From Papaver somniferum (taxonomy: Eukaryota; Streptophyta; Magnoliopsida; Ranunculales; Papaveraceae): a stretch of DNA of 64,000 bases. The stretch covers positions 91,855,385 to 91,919,384 of the forward strand of contig NC_039359.1 of NCBI RefSeq assembly GCF_003573695.1, read 5' to 3'. Both the position numbers and the translations under genes were made by a program. This document shows, in pieces, positions 44,518 through 55,322 of the stretch. The notes below the pieces were generated by a model that searched no databases, was not told the DNA's origin, and was given only the letters and a program-made list of their open reading frames with translations. The first letter of the stretch is position 1. The number at the start of each line of letters is the position of its first letter.

Positions 44518-47038
44518 TGAAAAAGCAGGGGTCTAACAACCACACCCAATATTTCGCTTAGCAATCTGTATGGACTAACTCCAATATACTTTCAAGAGAA
44601 TCACCTAGACTGTCAGACTCAATCTTAAGAAAAGTATATCAAAGAGTTATATCTCTATTTCTCAATTCAATCCATAATCAAACAAATAGGAATTTTTGAG
44701 CCCAATTGAATATATGAAATAACTTGGACGGTATTAAAAACCAATATCCAAGTGTTAATCAATTTAATTAAAAACCAAAGGTTGGATACACAATTGATTG
44801 AACTTAGGCACAACCTGAGATGTTTCAATTGTATAGAGAATATAATGCGGAAAAGAAATAACACAGACACTAGAAGTTTTGTTAACGAGGAAACCGCAAA
44901 TGCAGAAAAACCTCAGGACCTAGTCCAGATTTGAACGCCACACTGTATACGCTATAGATACTAGCCTAATCCAAGTTAACTTCAGACTGGAATGCAGTTG
45001 ATCCCTAACCAATCTCACACTGATCAAGGTATAGTCGCGTTCCTTACGCCTCTAGAACCACGTCGGATACTGCGCACTTGATTCCCTTAGCTGATCTCAC
45101 TCACAACTAAGAGTGCTACGACCCAAATTCGAAGACTTGGTAAACAAATCTGTCTCATACAGAAAAGTCTATTGAATAGATAAATCAGTCTCCCACTGAT
45201 ATACCTATGAGTTTTTTTCCGTCTTTTGATAAATCAAGGTGAACAAGAACCAATTGGTATATCAGACTTATATTCCCGAAGAACATCCTAGAAATATCAA
45301 TCACCTCATAATAATCTTAATCGTATGGTAGCGAAATAATATATTATGGAATCAGAGACGATGAGACAAAGATGTTTGTGACTACTTTTTATCTTGCCTA
45401 TCAGAGATTAAATCTCGATAAAATCTTAGAGAAGATAGTACTCAATCACGATAGAAAACAACAAGATCAGAACACACAACTACAGAGAAAATAGTTGGGT
45501 CTGGCTTCACAATCCCAATGAAGTCTTCAAGTCGTTAACCTAAAAGGTTTTAGAAAAACCTATGGTTAAAGGAGAATCGACTCTACTCGCAACTAGTATC
45601 ACACAGGAGGTGTAGGGATTCGGTTTCCCAGTTGCTAGAGTTCTCCTTTATATATTCTTCAAATCAGGGTTTGCAATCAATGTTACCTTGGTAACAAAGA
45701 ATTCAATATTCACCGTTAGATGAAAACCTGATTATACTCAAGCTAATATTTTTCAACCGTTAGATCGAACTTAGCTTGTTAGACACAAATGAAAAGTGAC
45801 TTCATTTAGATATGAGTAACCGTACCTAAACGTGTGCACCTTTGTTGGCTCAACAATAGTTAACCGAAGTTAGCCATATGAACACTTTCATATCAACCTT
45901 AATCATCTTAAACATAACTAGTTCAAATGACTCAAATGAAACTAGTTATACAGTTGTTCAATTGTTTATATTCTCATAGAAGTATATAAGACACAATTGA
46001 AGTAAAATCGATTTTGATTCACTCAAATCAATTCATGAACATTATAGCCACGATTTGTAAGAGATTGCGTTCCTTATTATATAAATGTATTAGTTCATGA
46101 ACAAACCGATTTTAGAACATAACCCACTCAAGTATGAAAATGGGTACGCATACCTAAGTAGCCGGACTTGGAATGTGTTCGCCAGTATGCAAATGGGTAC
46201 GCATACTGTCGTACACTTCCAAACTTCAGTTAAATCCAGTACGCATACTATAGTACCCGGACTTCAACTGACTTCGTTGTCCAGTACGTGTACAGGTACG
46301 CATACTCTAGCTCCCAGACTTTGCCTTACCTCGCCAGTACGCATACGGGTATGCACAGTACATTCTGATCTTGGACCAACACATATGCAAGTACGCATAC
46401 TGTGCTTAAATCCAATTATGGTTAAGTGTTCTAAACTCCCATTTCAATCATTGAAACATTCTTAGAAAATGAAAATAGTTGTCTCACACAAACTATTATC
46501 TTTGAAGCAATTTTCAAGTGATCGAATGATCAATACGAAATATTCCGTGTCTACATCAAATGACTGTCTCACACAAATCATGTAAAATGTTACAAGGCGA
46601 TTTTCACATGATCATCTTTTGACTTTCGTCAAGAATATAAGATGAACTTGGTTGAAGAGAAAGCTTACCAACACATATTTTGAGAAATATGTAAGTGAGT
46701 TAAACTCAGCTCGAAATATCAAATGTGTATAATTGAAGTCTATATAGCTATACGACTTTTGTCTCAAATAGGAGATAGAGTAGATAGAATTTTGAGTGAC
46801 AGATGAGTTCTAGTATCCACATACCTTTTTTTGATGAAGTTCCACAAGCTTCCCTTAGTAGTTCTTCGTCTTTCATCGATGAACGCCGTGAAGTCTAAAG
46901 CTCAACTACACTTTCTATCCTAATCCGAGACTTAGCTATAAGTATACTAGAAATCAAGACTTATAGTTTCGGAAACTAAACTTGACAATAAGCTTGAGAT
47001 AGCAACGCTTGCGAGCTCGACCGACCAGTGCTCTAACA
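44518..47038 (-). repeat. 5' LTR of the family A array
   Basis: 2521 bases, with GTACGCATAC cluster at 46141-46400 and TATA at 45654-45645. It is followed at 47039-47043 by the TAAAT duplication. Confidence 0.93.
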
Positions 47039-47043
47039 TAAAT
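47039..47043. repeat. Target-site duplication TAAAT (right) of the family A array
   Basis: Matches 5921-5925. Together they show that the two arrays of flanking DNA were once contiguous. Confidence 0.9.
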
Positions 47044-47964
47044 GAGACATGCCTTAAACTAACCAGGTATATTTAAATCTCTGTAATAATTATTTCTCAA
47101 ATTATTTAAAAAATTCTTAAACTAACCAGGTATATTTAAATACTTTGTAATAGTTATTTCTCATATTATACAAAAAATTGTTGGTTCCCAGTTTGTAGCT
47201 AGGCTACCAACCAATGCTTTGTAAGATCTTTGTTTTGTTTCTCTATAAAAATAAATAATAATAATAATTATGTAGTTTAAAAAATTTGAATAATTAATGC
47301 ACTGATGCTTTAACATTACACGTACCTATTTTTCCCAGTAACTCCCCTCCTAAACAAGTTCCCTGACTTTCAAAGAGAATGAAATGTATGAATCTCCGTT
47401 GTGTAAGCTCTTAGGATAAGTATTTTAAAGGAACGTTCTGGGATATTGTTGACGTAAAATTACGCTTGATGTAGCCACGGTTCTCGTCCTCTCCTCGAAA
47501 TCTAAGAACGACAGAGACGAGCAAAATTTACGTCCAAAAACTTTAAAAGCTAGATTTCATTTCATTTCATTTTTAATATAATATAATATAATATAAAAGT
47601 TATATTAGAATCCATCTTATGTATTTAAAATAAATATACCCTAAAAGCGAGAAACAACAACTCATTTTTTTCTCTAAAACTGGATATAAAATCTCGCTTA
47701 TACCAGTATTCCTTTTCATATCGTAATGCTTATGATTTCCTTCTAGCTTACGCAGCAACATTGTAAAAGTGGGGTTTCCCTCCTCCATAAGAATTAGCTT
47801 TACACCTTGTTTATTTTACCTGACTCATCTTAATCATATGCACCTAACTCATCTGAATCTGATTCAATATGTCCGACTTATCTAGATGTGACCGATTAAG
47901 ATTCGACTCATAAAATGCATTTATTTTTCTTTTTAAATTTGATTTATCTGAATAAAAAATTATG
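47044..47964. other. AT-rich intergenic DNA between elements, no gene seen
   Basis: Contains the 63-base tandem duplication (47053-47178), ATTTC and ATAAT microsatellites at about 47548-47596 and a CTGACTCATC-rich stretch at 47805-47900. A 62-codon minus frame (47788-47600) has no support. Confidence 0.6.
47053..47178. repeat. 63-base tandem duplication
   Basis: Two copies starting CTTAAACTAACCAGGTATA at 47053 and 47116, with a few differences. Confidence 0.85.
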
Positions 47965-47969
47965 GAAAT
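47965..47969. repeat. Target-site duplication GAAAT (left) of element A1
   Basis: GAAAT before the 5' LTR and at 62118-62122 after the 3' LTR. Confidence 0.9.
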
Positions 47970-50414
47970 TTTTAGATCATTTCTCGGTCGAACTCGCATG
48001 CGTTGCTATGTCAAGCATGTTTGTCAACATTAGTGATCAAAACTATAAGTCTTGATTTCTAGTCTACTATAGCTAAGTCTCGGACTAGGATATAAAGTGT
48101 AGTTGAGCTCAAGGACTTCATGGCGATTCATCATACAAGAAGAAGAACTACTCAAGGAACTGGTGGAAATTCTCGACAAAAAGGTATGTGAAGACTTGAA
48201 CTTATCTGTCACTCAAAAGTCTATCTACTCTATCTCCTACTTCTTGAGACAAAAATTCGTATGCTACATATATAGACTTAGATTATACACATTTTGTATT
48301 TCGATCCGAGAATACCTCGCCTATCTATATCTCGAAATATGTTTTGGTAAGCGTTTCACTTCGACCATGTTTATCTTTACCTAGTGACGAAAGTCATGAT
48401 ATGTTTCAATCACTTTGAAAATTTATTTAACGAGAAATGGTGTAACAACTATATAACGTCCTCTAAGAATGTTTCAATGGTTGGAATGAGAGTTTAGATT
48501 ACATAACCAATGATGGACATAAGTATTGTTGTGGAAACACATATATGCATAAGTTCTATCCCTTGAACCAAAGTTTGCGAACTTTGTTGATCAAGAGAAA
48601 CCGGAAGAATGGCTTGTTGCAAAGTCCACGAACTCAGTCCGCGAACTGCCGAAATTCTCATCCCAATAAATTCCGCTGGAGTTGACAAACTTGTTGCGTG
48701 AGTACCAGTCCGCGAACCCAGTCCGAGAACCGACGGAAAGTCTTTGCCGAGATTTTCTGCTGGAGTTTGTAAACTCTTCCCGGTTGCTTAATTCCTCGAA
48801 CCTAGTGTGCGAACTTAAGAAGGTTATATATCTGAAGATGATTTCTGAACTTAAACTTATAAAGACTAAGGAATGCAATTTGCAAACCGTGGCTATAAAG
48901 TTCATGAACCGATTCGAGTGAATCAAATTATCTTTGCTTCAATTGTGTCTTGTGTAGTACATAAGATTTTCTTGCAATTGAACAACTCTCTAACTAGTTC
49001 AATTGAGTCATTTGAAATAGTTATGGTGAAGAAGAATATGGTTGGTATGAAATGCTCATATGTCTAACCTTTTGGTTAACTATTGTTGAACCAACAATGT
49101 ACACGTTTGAGTACGGTTAACAAACCTAGAAGAGTGCATTTCATTCGTGTATAACAAGCTAAGATTTCGATCTAACGGTTGAGAAATATTAGCTTGAATC
49201 AAAATCAGGTTTTCATCTAACGGTGGATATTGTTTGCTTTGTGACCAAGGGGAAACCCTGATTTGAAAGACTATATAAGGGAACATCTAGCAACTCTGCA
49301 AAACTAATCCCCACACTTCATGTGTGATACTAGTTTGCGTGCTAGAGTCGTTTCTCCTTTAACCTTTAGTTTACTTCTTCTAAAACCAGGTTAAGGACTT
49401 AAAGACTTCATGGGGATTGTGAAGCCAGAACGATACTACTTTTATCATAGTTGTGTGATCTGATCTTGCATCTTCTATCGTACGAGTACAATCAGATTGA
49501 TTGGATTGAGATTAATATCTCCGATAGGAAATATATAAAAAGTAGTCACAAACATCTTCGTATCATTGTTTATGATTCCGCGATATCTTGTTTCGCTACC
49601 ATACGATTAAGATTGTTGTGAGGTGATTGATTTATCTAGGCTATTCTTCGGGAATATAAGACCGGATTATCAATTGGTTCCTATTAACCTTGATTATTAT
49701 CAAAAGACGGAACAAAAACTTTAAGGTTTTTCTGTGGGAGACAGATTGATCCTTTGATAGATTTGTCTGTGTGAGACAGATTTGTTTATTGTCAAAGCCT
49801 GCGATTTTGGGTCGTAGCAACTCTTAGTTGTGGGTGAGATCAGCTAAGGAAATCAAGTGTGCAGTATCCTGCTGGAATCAGAGGCGTAGGGAGTACAAAT
49901 GTACCTTGTATCAGTGGGATACTGATTGGGGTTCAACTACAGTCCAGTCTGAAGTTAGCTTGAAATAGGCTAGTGTCTCTAGCGGCTTAATACATCGTGT
50001 GTTCAATCTGGACTAGGTCCCGGGGTTTTTCTGCATTTGCGGTTTTCTCGTTAACAAAATTTCTGGTGTCTGTGTTATATTTCAGTTTCCGTATTATACT
50101 GTTTTATCTTTATAATTGAAATAAGACAGGTTGTGCGTTAGATCATCAATTAGAGTAATCCGACCTTTGGTTGTTGATTGTCATTGATTGATCCTTGGAT
50201 ATTGTTATTTGGTGCCATCCAAGTTATTCCTTGTATTTGATTACTACTCGCAGTTTCTGTTTGAGGAAATCAAATCAAGAGAGAGAGATATAAACTCGTT
50301 GATGTACTTTTAATTGATCGAGTCTTTTTGATTCTCTTAAAAGTATATTTGAGTTTGTCCATTCAGATTTCTAAGCAAAATATTGGGTGGTGTTGTTAGA
50401 ATCCCGCTTTTTCA
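47970..50414 (+). repeat. 5' LTR of A1
   Basis: Starts TTTTAGATCATTTCTCGG where the 3' LTR has TGTTAGAGCATTACTCGG, and ends CTTTTTCA. AGTCCGCGAAC cluster at 48560-48820, TATA at 49271-49280. Confidence 0.94.
49271..49280 (+). promoter_or_regulatory. TATA box of A1 5' LTR
   Basis: CTATATAAGG, about 1.3 kb into the LTR. Also at 60976-60985 (3' LTR) and, as CTATATAAAG, at 21129-21138 (solo LTR). Confidence 0.7.
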
Positions 50415-50416
50415 AT

Positions 50417-50428
50417 TGGTATCAGAGC
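50417..50428 (+). other. Primer-binding site of A1
   Basis: TGGTATCAGAGC, two bases after the LTR end. Confidence 0.96.
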
Positions 50429-50480
50429 AGGCAAACACGTTCAAGACCTTACAAGTTTGTGTTTGTAACGATCTGACTCT

Positions 50481-51889
50481 ATGGACGGAGGTGTTATCTC
50501 TATTAATATACCACCAGTCTTCCATGGCTCTAATTACTTATGGTGGAAAATTTTTATGCGATCTTTTCTTCAAGCGCGTGATTTTCAATCATGGGTATAT
50601 GTTGTTAATGGCTATGATGCTCCCGTTTTGGCAGTTGGAGATGTAAACGTTCCCAAGAATATTGGTGAATATATTCCTGCCGAGATACTTGCTGCAAAGC
50701 AAAATTCCGACAGTTTGAATGCCATCATACATGCCATTACCCCAAATCTTCAGTACCATGTGTCAAATTGCACTAGGTTTAAAGATGCTTGAGATATCTT
50801 AGAAACCGTATTTGAAGGTAACTTCAGTGAAAAGGAAGCTAGGATTCAAAACCTTAATTCCGATTGAGAGAACCTTCGTATAGCAGATGAAGATACATTT
50901 GATGAGATTAATCACAGAGTGTCTGAAATTGTTAATGCATCTTTTGCATTGGGTAAGACTATTCCTGAAAAGGACATTGTGATGAAAATTATCAGATCGA
51001 TGTCATCTAGATACGAGTCTAAGAAGCATGCCATCGTTGAGGAAAATAACCTTGATAATCTTTTCAGAAATACATTGGTTGGAAAGCTAAAGATCTTTGA
51101 TCATGAGCATACATCCAAAATCGGAAAGGATGTTTTCTTTAAAGCACAGAAGAACACTAAGTTACTTGATAAAGTAAAAGTTTTTATGTCTCTGAGGATG
51201 ATCAGTTTGAGGGTGATTTTTCGGTTGAAGATCTTGAAAAATCAGTCTCCTTGATCACAAGACAGTTTAGGGATCTTCTATTGAAGAGAAGTAAACGGTT
51301 TTCAAGAGACAAACCTAGGTCGTCAGATAAACCTCACAATCGCATTCCTCCTAAAAACAGGGATGCTGACGAGGCTGATGACGAGGATATGCCACAGTGC
51401 TTTAAGTTTAAAGGTTTTGGTCATTTTGCAAACGAGTGCCCAAATCGTAGAAAATACACTGGGAACAAAGGTCTTGCTGTAACACTTGATGAGATGTCTG
51501 AGATCTATGATTCTGAGGAAGATAGGAAATCAAGTGTTGGCCTTCTATGTGAAAACATTGATTTTGATAATTGTAGCAATACATATATCAAACTTGATGG
51601 TTTCGGTGAAGAAGAGAATCCAATCAAGCTGGAAGAATCAATTGACCCATCCTTTGGAAACTCTGGTTGTAATGTTTCAAGATATACTATGTGTCTGGCT
51701 TCTTTCACACCACAGATGCCTGAATACTATCCAAGTTTGACGTGCTCGTTTTGTTCTCAGAAGGGTCATGAACTATCAAGATGTTACAAGTACAAACATC
51801 AAGTGAGGCACACCAATAAACTTCAACGAAGATCAAATCGATTGGCAAGGAATCTTAAACTTGCTCAGAAGACTGCTGAGGTATGTAGG
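50481..51889 (+). pseudogene. Family A gag of A1, 5' part, broken by stops, a frameshift and element B2
   Basis: ATG at 50481. The N-terminal core matches the UBN2/DUF4219 type (IPPVFHGSNYLWWK, FQSWVYVVNG). A TGA at 50790-50792 falls where related gags have a Trp codon, a second TGA follows near 50863, and one base is lost near 51185-51200. From 51251 the frame carries a basic linker and a first zinc knuckle CFKFKGFGHFANEC, in which the second Cys is Phe, then a second knuckle CSFCSQKGHELSRC (CX2CX4HX4C, intact). B2 interrupts at 51889/51890. The missing C-terminus is at 57281-57438. Confidence 0.85.
51885..51889. repeat. Target-site duplication of element B2 (left, GTAGG)
   Basis: GTAGG here and GTGGG at 57281-57285, one mismatch. 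Confidence 0.75.
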
Positions 51890-52119
51890 TGTAAATGGTG
51901 GTTTTTAGCTTAGGGTTAAAATCGTAAAATCGTGCAACTGACATGACGTCACTATAACCATTAGCACATTTATTGAATCGATCAGCATGCCTACGTAAGA
52001 ATTACCAGGGTACCTTTTTTTTATGTGTCATGTTCCACGGAAGAACCCTTAACATTGACCGACATCATCTATGCCAAACCCTAATTCTCATGCTATCGCG
52101 CCAAGGCATGCCAATTATG

Positions 52120-52500
52120 CCAGCCGCATCACTGTGCCAATGGCAAACCATGCATGCCACATATCCGCGCCAAGGCATGCCAACCATGCCAGCCGCACCA
52201 CTGTGCCAATGGAAAACCATGTCAGCCACATCTCCGGCCCAAGGCATGCCAACCATGCCAGCCGCACCACTGTGCCAATAGAAAACCATGCCAGCCACAT
52301 CTCCGCGCCAAGGCATGCCAACCATACCAGCTGAACCACTTTGCCAATGGCAAACCATGCCAGCCGCACCACTGTGCCAATGGCAAACCATGCCATCCAC
52401 ATCTCCACGCCGAGGCATGCCAACCATGCCAGCCGCACCACTGTGCCAATGACAAACCATGACAGCCATATCTCCGCGCCAAGGCATGCCAACCATGCTA
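52120..52500. repeat. GC-rich minisatellite, about 69-base unit, B2 LTR
   Basis: Same CCATGCCAGCC/CTCCGCGCCAAGGC blocks as in B1, with CCACTGTGCCAATGG spacers. Confidence 0.85.
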
Positions 52501-52800
52501 GCTGCACCATGCGCCAATGGCATGCCAAACTGGCCCCACCATGCCAAGCCAACCGCACCTTGCCTTGGCCCCAACCATGCTTGCCACACCATGCGCCAAT
52601 GGCATGCCAAACCCTTGGCCCCACCATGCCAAGCCAACTGCGCCTTGCCTTGGCCCCAACCATGCTAGCCGCACCATGCGCCAATGGCATGCCAAACCCT
52701 TGGCCCCGCCATGCCAAGCCAACCGCACCTTGCCTTGGCCCCACCATCCCAAGCCATCCGTACCAAACCCTTGGCCCCACTATGCCAAACCATCCGCGCC
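52500..52800. repeat. B2-specific tandem repeat, about 84-base unit
   Basis: Three to four units with GCGCCAATGGCATGCC at 52511, 52593 and 52679 and CCTTGCCTTGGCCCC between. I do not see this zone in B1. Confidence 0.8.
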
Positions 52801-52859
52801 ATTGTCCTTGGCCATGCCGGCCTTCCCCATACGGCTACCAAAACGAAGGCGTACGACGA

Positions 52860-54430
52860 TCAGCTGCCACCCTTCCATCCTGGATGCAAATCCTAGTCGT
52901 CCAAGTTCGCCAAACAACGCATAGTAACCTTTAGCCCAAAACCCTCGTTTTGGCCACGCCAAGGCATGCAATGCCACATGTGCCAATGGCATGCCAACCA
53001 CCGTGTCGCGCCACACCATGTCGACCTTCCCTATGCGGCTACCAAAATAAAGGCGTGCGACGATCAAATGCCACCCTTCCATCCTAGATGCAAATCCTAT
53101 CCGTCCAAGGTCGCCAAACAACGCATGGTAACCTTTGGCCCAAAACCCTAGTTTTGGCCACGCCAAACCGCGGCAAGGCATGCCATGCCACAGGTGCCAA
53201 TGGCATGCCAACCACCTTGCCGCGCCATACCAAGCTGGCCTTCCCCATGCGGTTACCAAAACGAAGGCGTGCGAGGATCAACTGCCACCCTTCCATCCTA
53301 GATGAAAATCCTAGCCGTCCAAGGTCGCCAAACAACGCATGGTAACCTTTGGCCCAAAACCCTAGTTTTGGCCACGCCAAACCGCGCCAAGGCATGCCAT
53401 GCCACATGTGCCAATGGCATGCCAACCACCTTGCCGCACCATACCATGCCGGCCTTCCCTATGCGGCTACCAAAACGAAGGCGTGCGACGATCAACTGCC
53501 ACCCTTCCATCCTAAATGCAAATCCTATCCGTCCAAGGTCGCCAAACAACGCATGGTAACTTTGGCCCAAAAGCCTAGTTTTGGCAACGCCAAACCGCGC
53601 CAAGGCATGCCATGCCACATGTGCCAATGGCATGCCAACCACCTTGCCGCACCATACCATGCCGGCCATTCCTATACGGCTACCAAAACGATGGCGTGCG
53701 AAGATCAACGACCACCCTTCTATCCTGGATGGAAATCCTAGTCGTCCAAGGTCGCCAAACAACGCATGGTAACCTTTGGCCCAAAACCCTAGTTTTGGCC
53801 ACGCCAAACCGCGCCAAGGCATGCCATGCCACATGTGCCAATGGCATGCCAACCACCTTCCCGCGCCATACCATGCCGGCCTTCCCCATGCGGCTACCAA
53901 AACGAAGGCGTGTGAAGATCAACGGCCACCCTTCTATCCTAGATGCAAATCCTGGCCGTCCAAGGTCGCCAAACAATGCATGGTAACCTTTGGCCCAAAA
54001 CCCTAGTTTTGGCTACGACAAACCGCGCCAAGGCATTCCATGCCACATGTGCCAATAGCATGCCAACCACCTTTCCACGCTATACCATGCTGGCCTTCCC
54101 CATGCGGCTACCAAAATGAAGGCGTGCAACGATCAACGGCCACCCTTCCATCCTAGATGCAAATCCTAGCCGTCCAAGGTCGCCAAACAACGCATGGTAA
54201 CCTTTGGCCCAAAACCCTAATTTTGGCCACGCCAAACCGTGCCAAGGCATGCCATGCCACATGTGCCAAATGGCATGCCAATCACCTTGCCGCGCCATAC
54301 CATGATGGCCTTCCCTATGCGGCTACCAAAACGAAGGCCTGCAACAATCAACGACCGTTTTTCATCTAAGATGCAGCTCTTAGCCGTCCAAGGTTACCAG
54401 CTAACGCATGGCAACCTTTGGCCCTAGTTT
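52860..54430. repeat. U3 tandem array, about 213-base unit, with telo-box-like motif, B2 LTR
   Basis: GTAACCTTTGG landmarks at about 52925, 53127, 53342, 53556, 53769, 53984, 54195, and a variant at 54407. More regular and shorter in period than B1, and most units carry GGCCCAAAACCCTAGTTTTGG. Confidence 0.9.
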
Positions 54431-55306
54431 GGTCGCGCCTAAACAAAGCCAAAACCCTATCTTTTGGCCGCACCTAAACTAGGACACATTAAAGCCATAC
54501 TGATCATACTTTCATGCCACTTGCTACCAAACGAAAGGTTGCAATAATCAACGGCTACCTTCCTCTTAAGATGCAAAATCTCGACCGTTGAAGGTCACCA
54601 CCGAGCCGGCAAGTCTCCCAAGCTCAAATTTCCATTCAACAACATGCTACATGTTTTCCACGAAAACACTCGAGACATCAACACATGTCACAAACTGGGG
54701 GATGCTAATTGGGTATTGGTTTGGCGGTTTACAGCGTGCTGCGTACACTATGCTCGTTATAAGAAAGTGTCATAAGGATGAGGTGGTTAGTAAATACAGG
54801 GAGTAATGGTGAAACGCTTTCTTTTATGGAACATTAATTCCAAGAGTTTCCGGTTACCACCTCCTCCCATTTACTCACCCGCTTTCCATTTCTTAATGAG
54901 ACCAAAGTACGTTTCACTTCAACTTGTATAAATAGGCATTACCTATTTCCACCGAACAAGAAGTTCGCGCCAGGAGGATACAACACTTAGAAAATATTTG
55001 CTAGCTTTCCATCTGTTAGCTTCCCACTTTCTGATACAAGTCGTGAAACAACTACTCTTCCAGAATCAACTATTCTGGTCTCAACACTCTCTTCGCTTCC
55101 CTCCCCAAAATCAACCCTTCTCCTTCACTTTGTGGCCGAAACAAGTCTGGAACGGTCATTTCTTAGTTTAGGCCGGATTTGTACAGATTGATCTCTCGAA
55201 TCTAAAATACTCCCTTGCAGTACATTGTTTAGGGTTTAAACTCGTTTCTCACTCACACACCCGAAATTACCAAAATCAGCAGAAATAATTTTCACCCTCA
55301 AACAAT

Positions 55307-55322
55307 TGTCGACCACAGTGGG
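55307..55322 (+). other. Primer-binding site of B2 (mutated)
   Basis: TGTCGACCACAGTGGG, one base different from B1. Confidence 0.7.

Larger units (their letters stand above)
5926..47038 (-). mobile_element. Family A tandem array: LTR-internal-LTR-internal-LTR (copia-type, non-autonomous) with nested insertions
   Basis: On the minus strand the order is LTR (47038-44518), PBS, short internal region (44515-43075), PPT, middle LTR (43074-29072), PBS, second internal region (29069-8439), PPT, LTR (8438-5926). The whole is bounded by one TAAAT duplication, so it behaves as a single insertion locus that gained a third LTR. With nested elements removed, the LTRs are about 2513-2521 bases. Nested inside are a plus-strand solo LTR carrying B1, element C and element D. 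Gag and small ORFs are decayed and no pol is visible. An alternative is an insertion of one A element into the LTR of another with exact register, which is much less likely because every junction is a normal LTR/PBS or PPT/LTR junction. Confidence 0.9.
51890..55304 (+). repeat. 5' LTR of B2
   Basis: Same organisation as B1 with three successive repeat zones, TATA at 54927-54934, end CTCAAACA. Confidence 0.93.

Noticed and set aside
47180..47222. Small hairpin (GTTGGT ... ACCAAC) as tRNA or miRNA precursor
   Set aside because: Six-base stem only, no tRNA boxes, no extended pairing.
47600..47788. 62-codon minus-strand ORF as host gene
   Set aside because: Short, no domain, AT-rich surroundings, no supporting signals.
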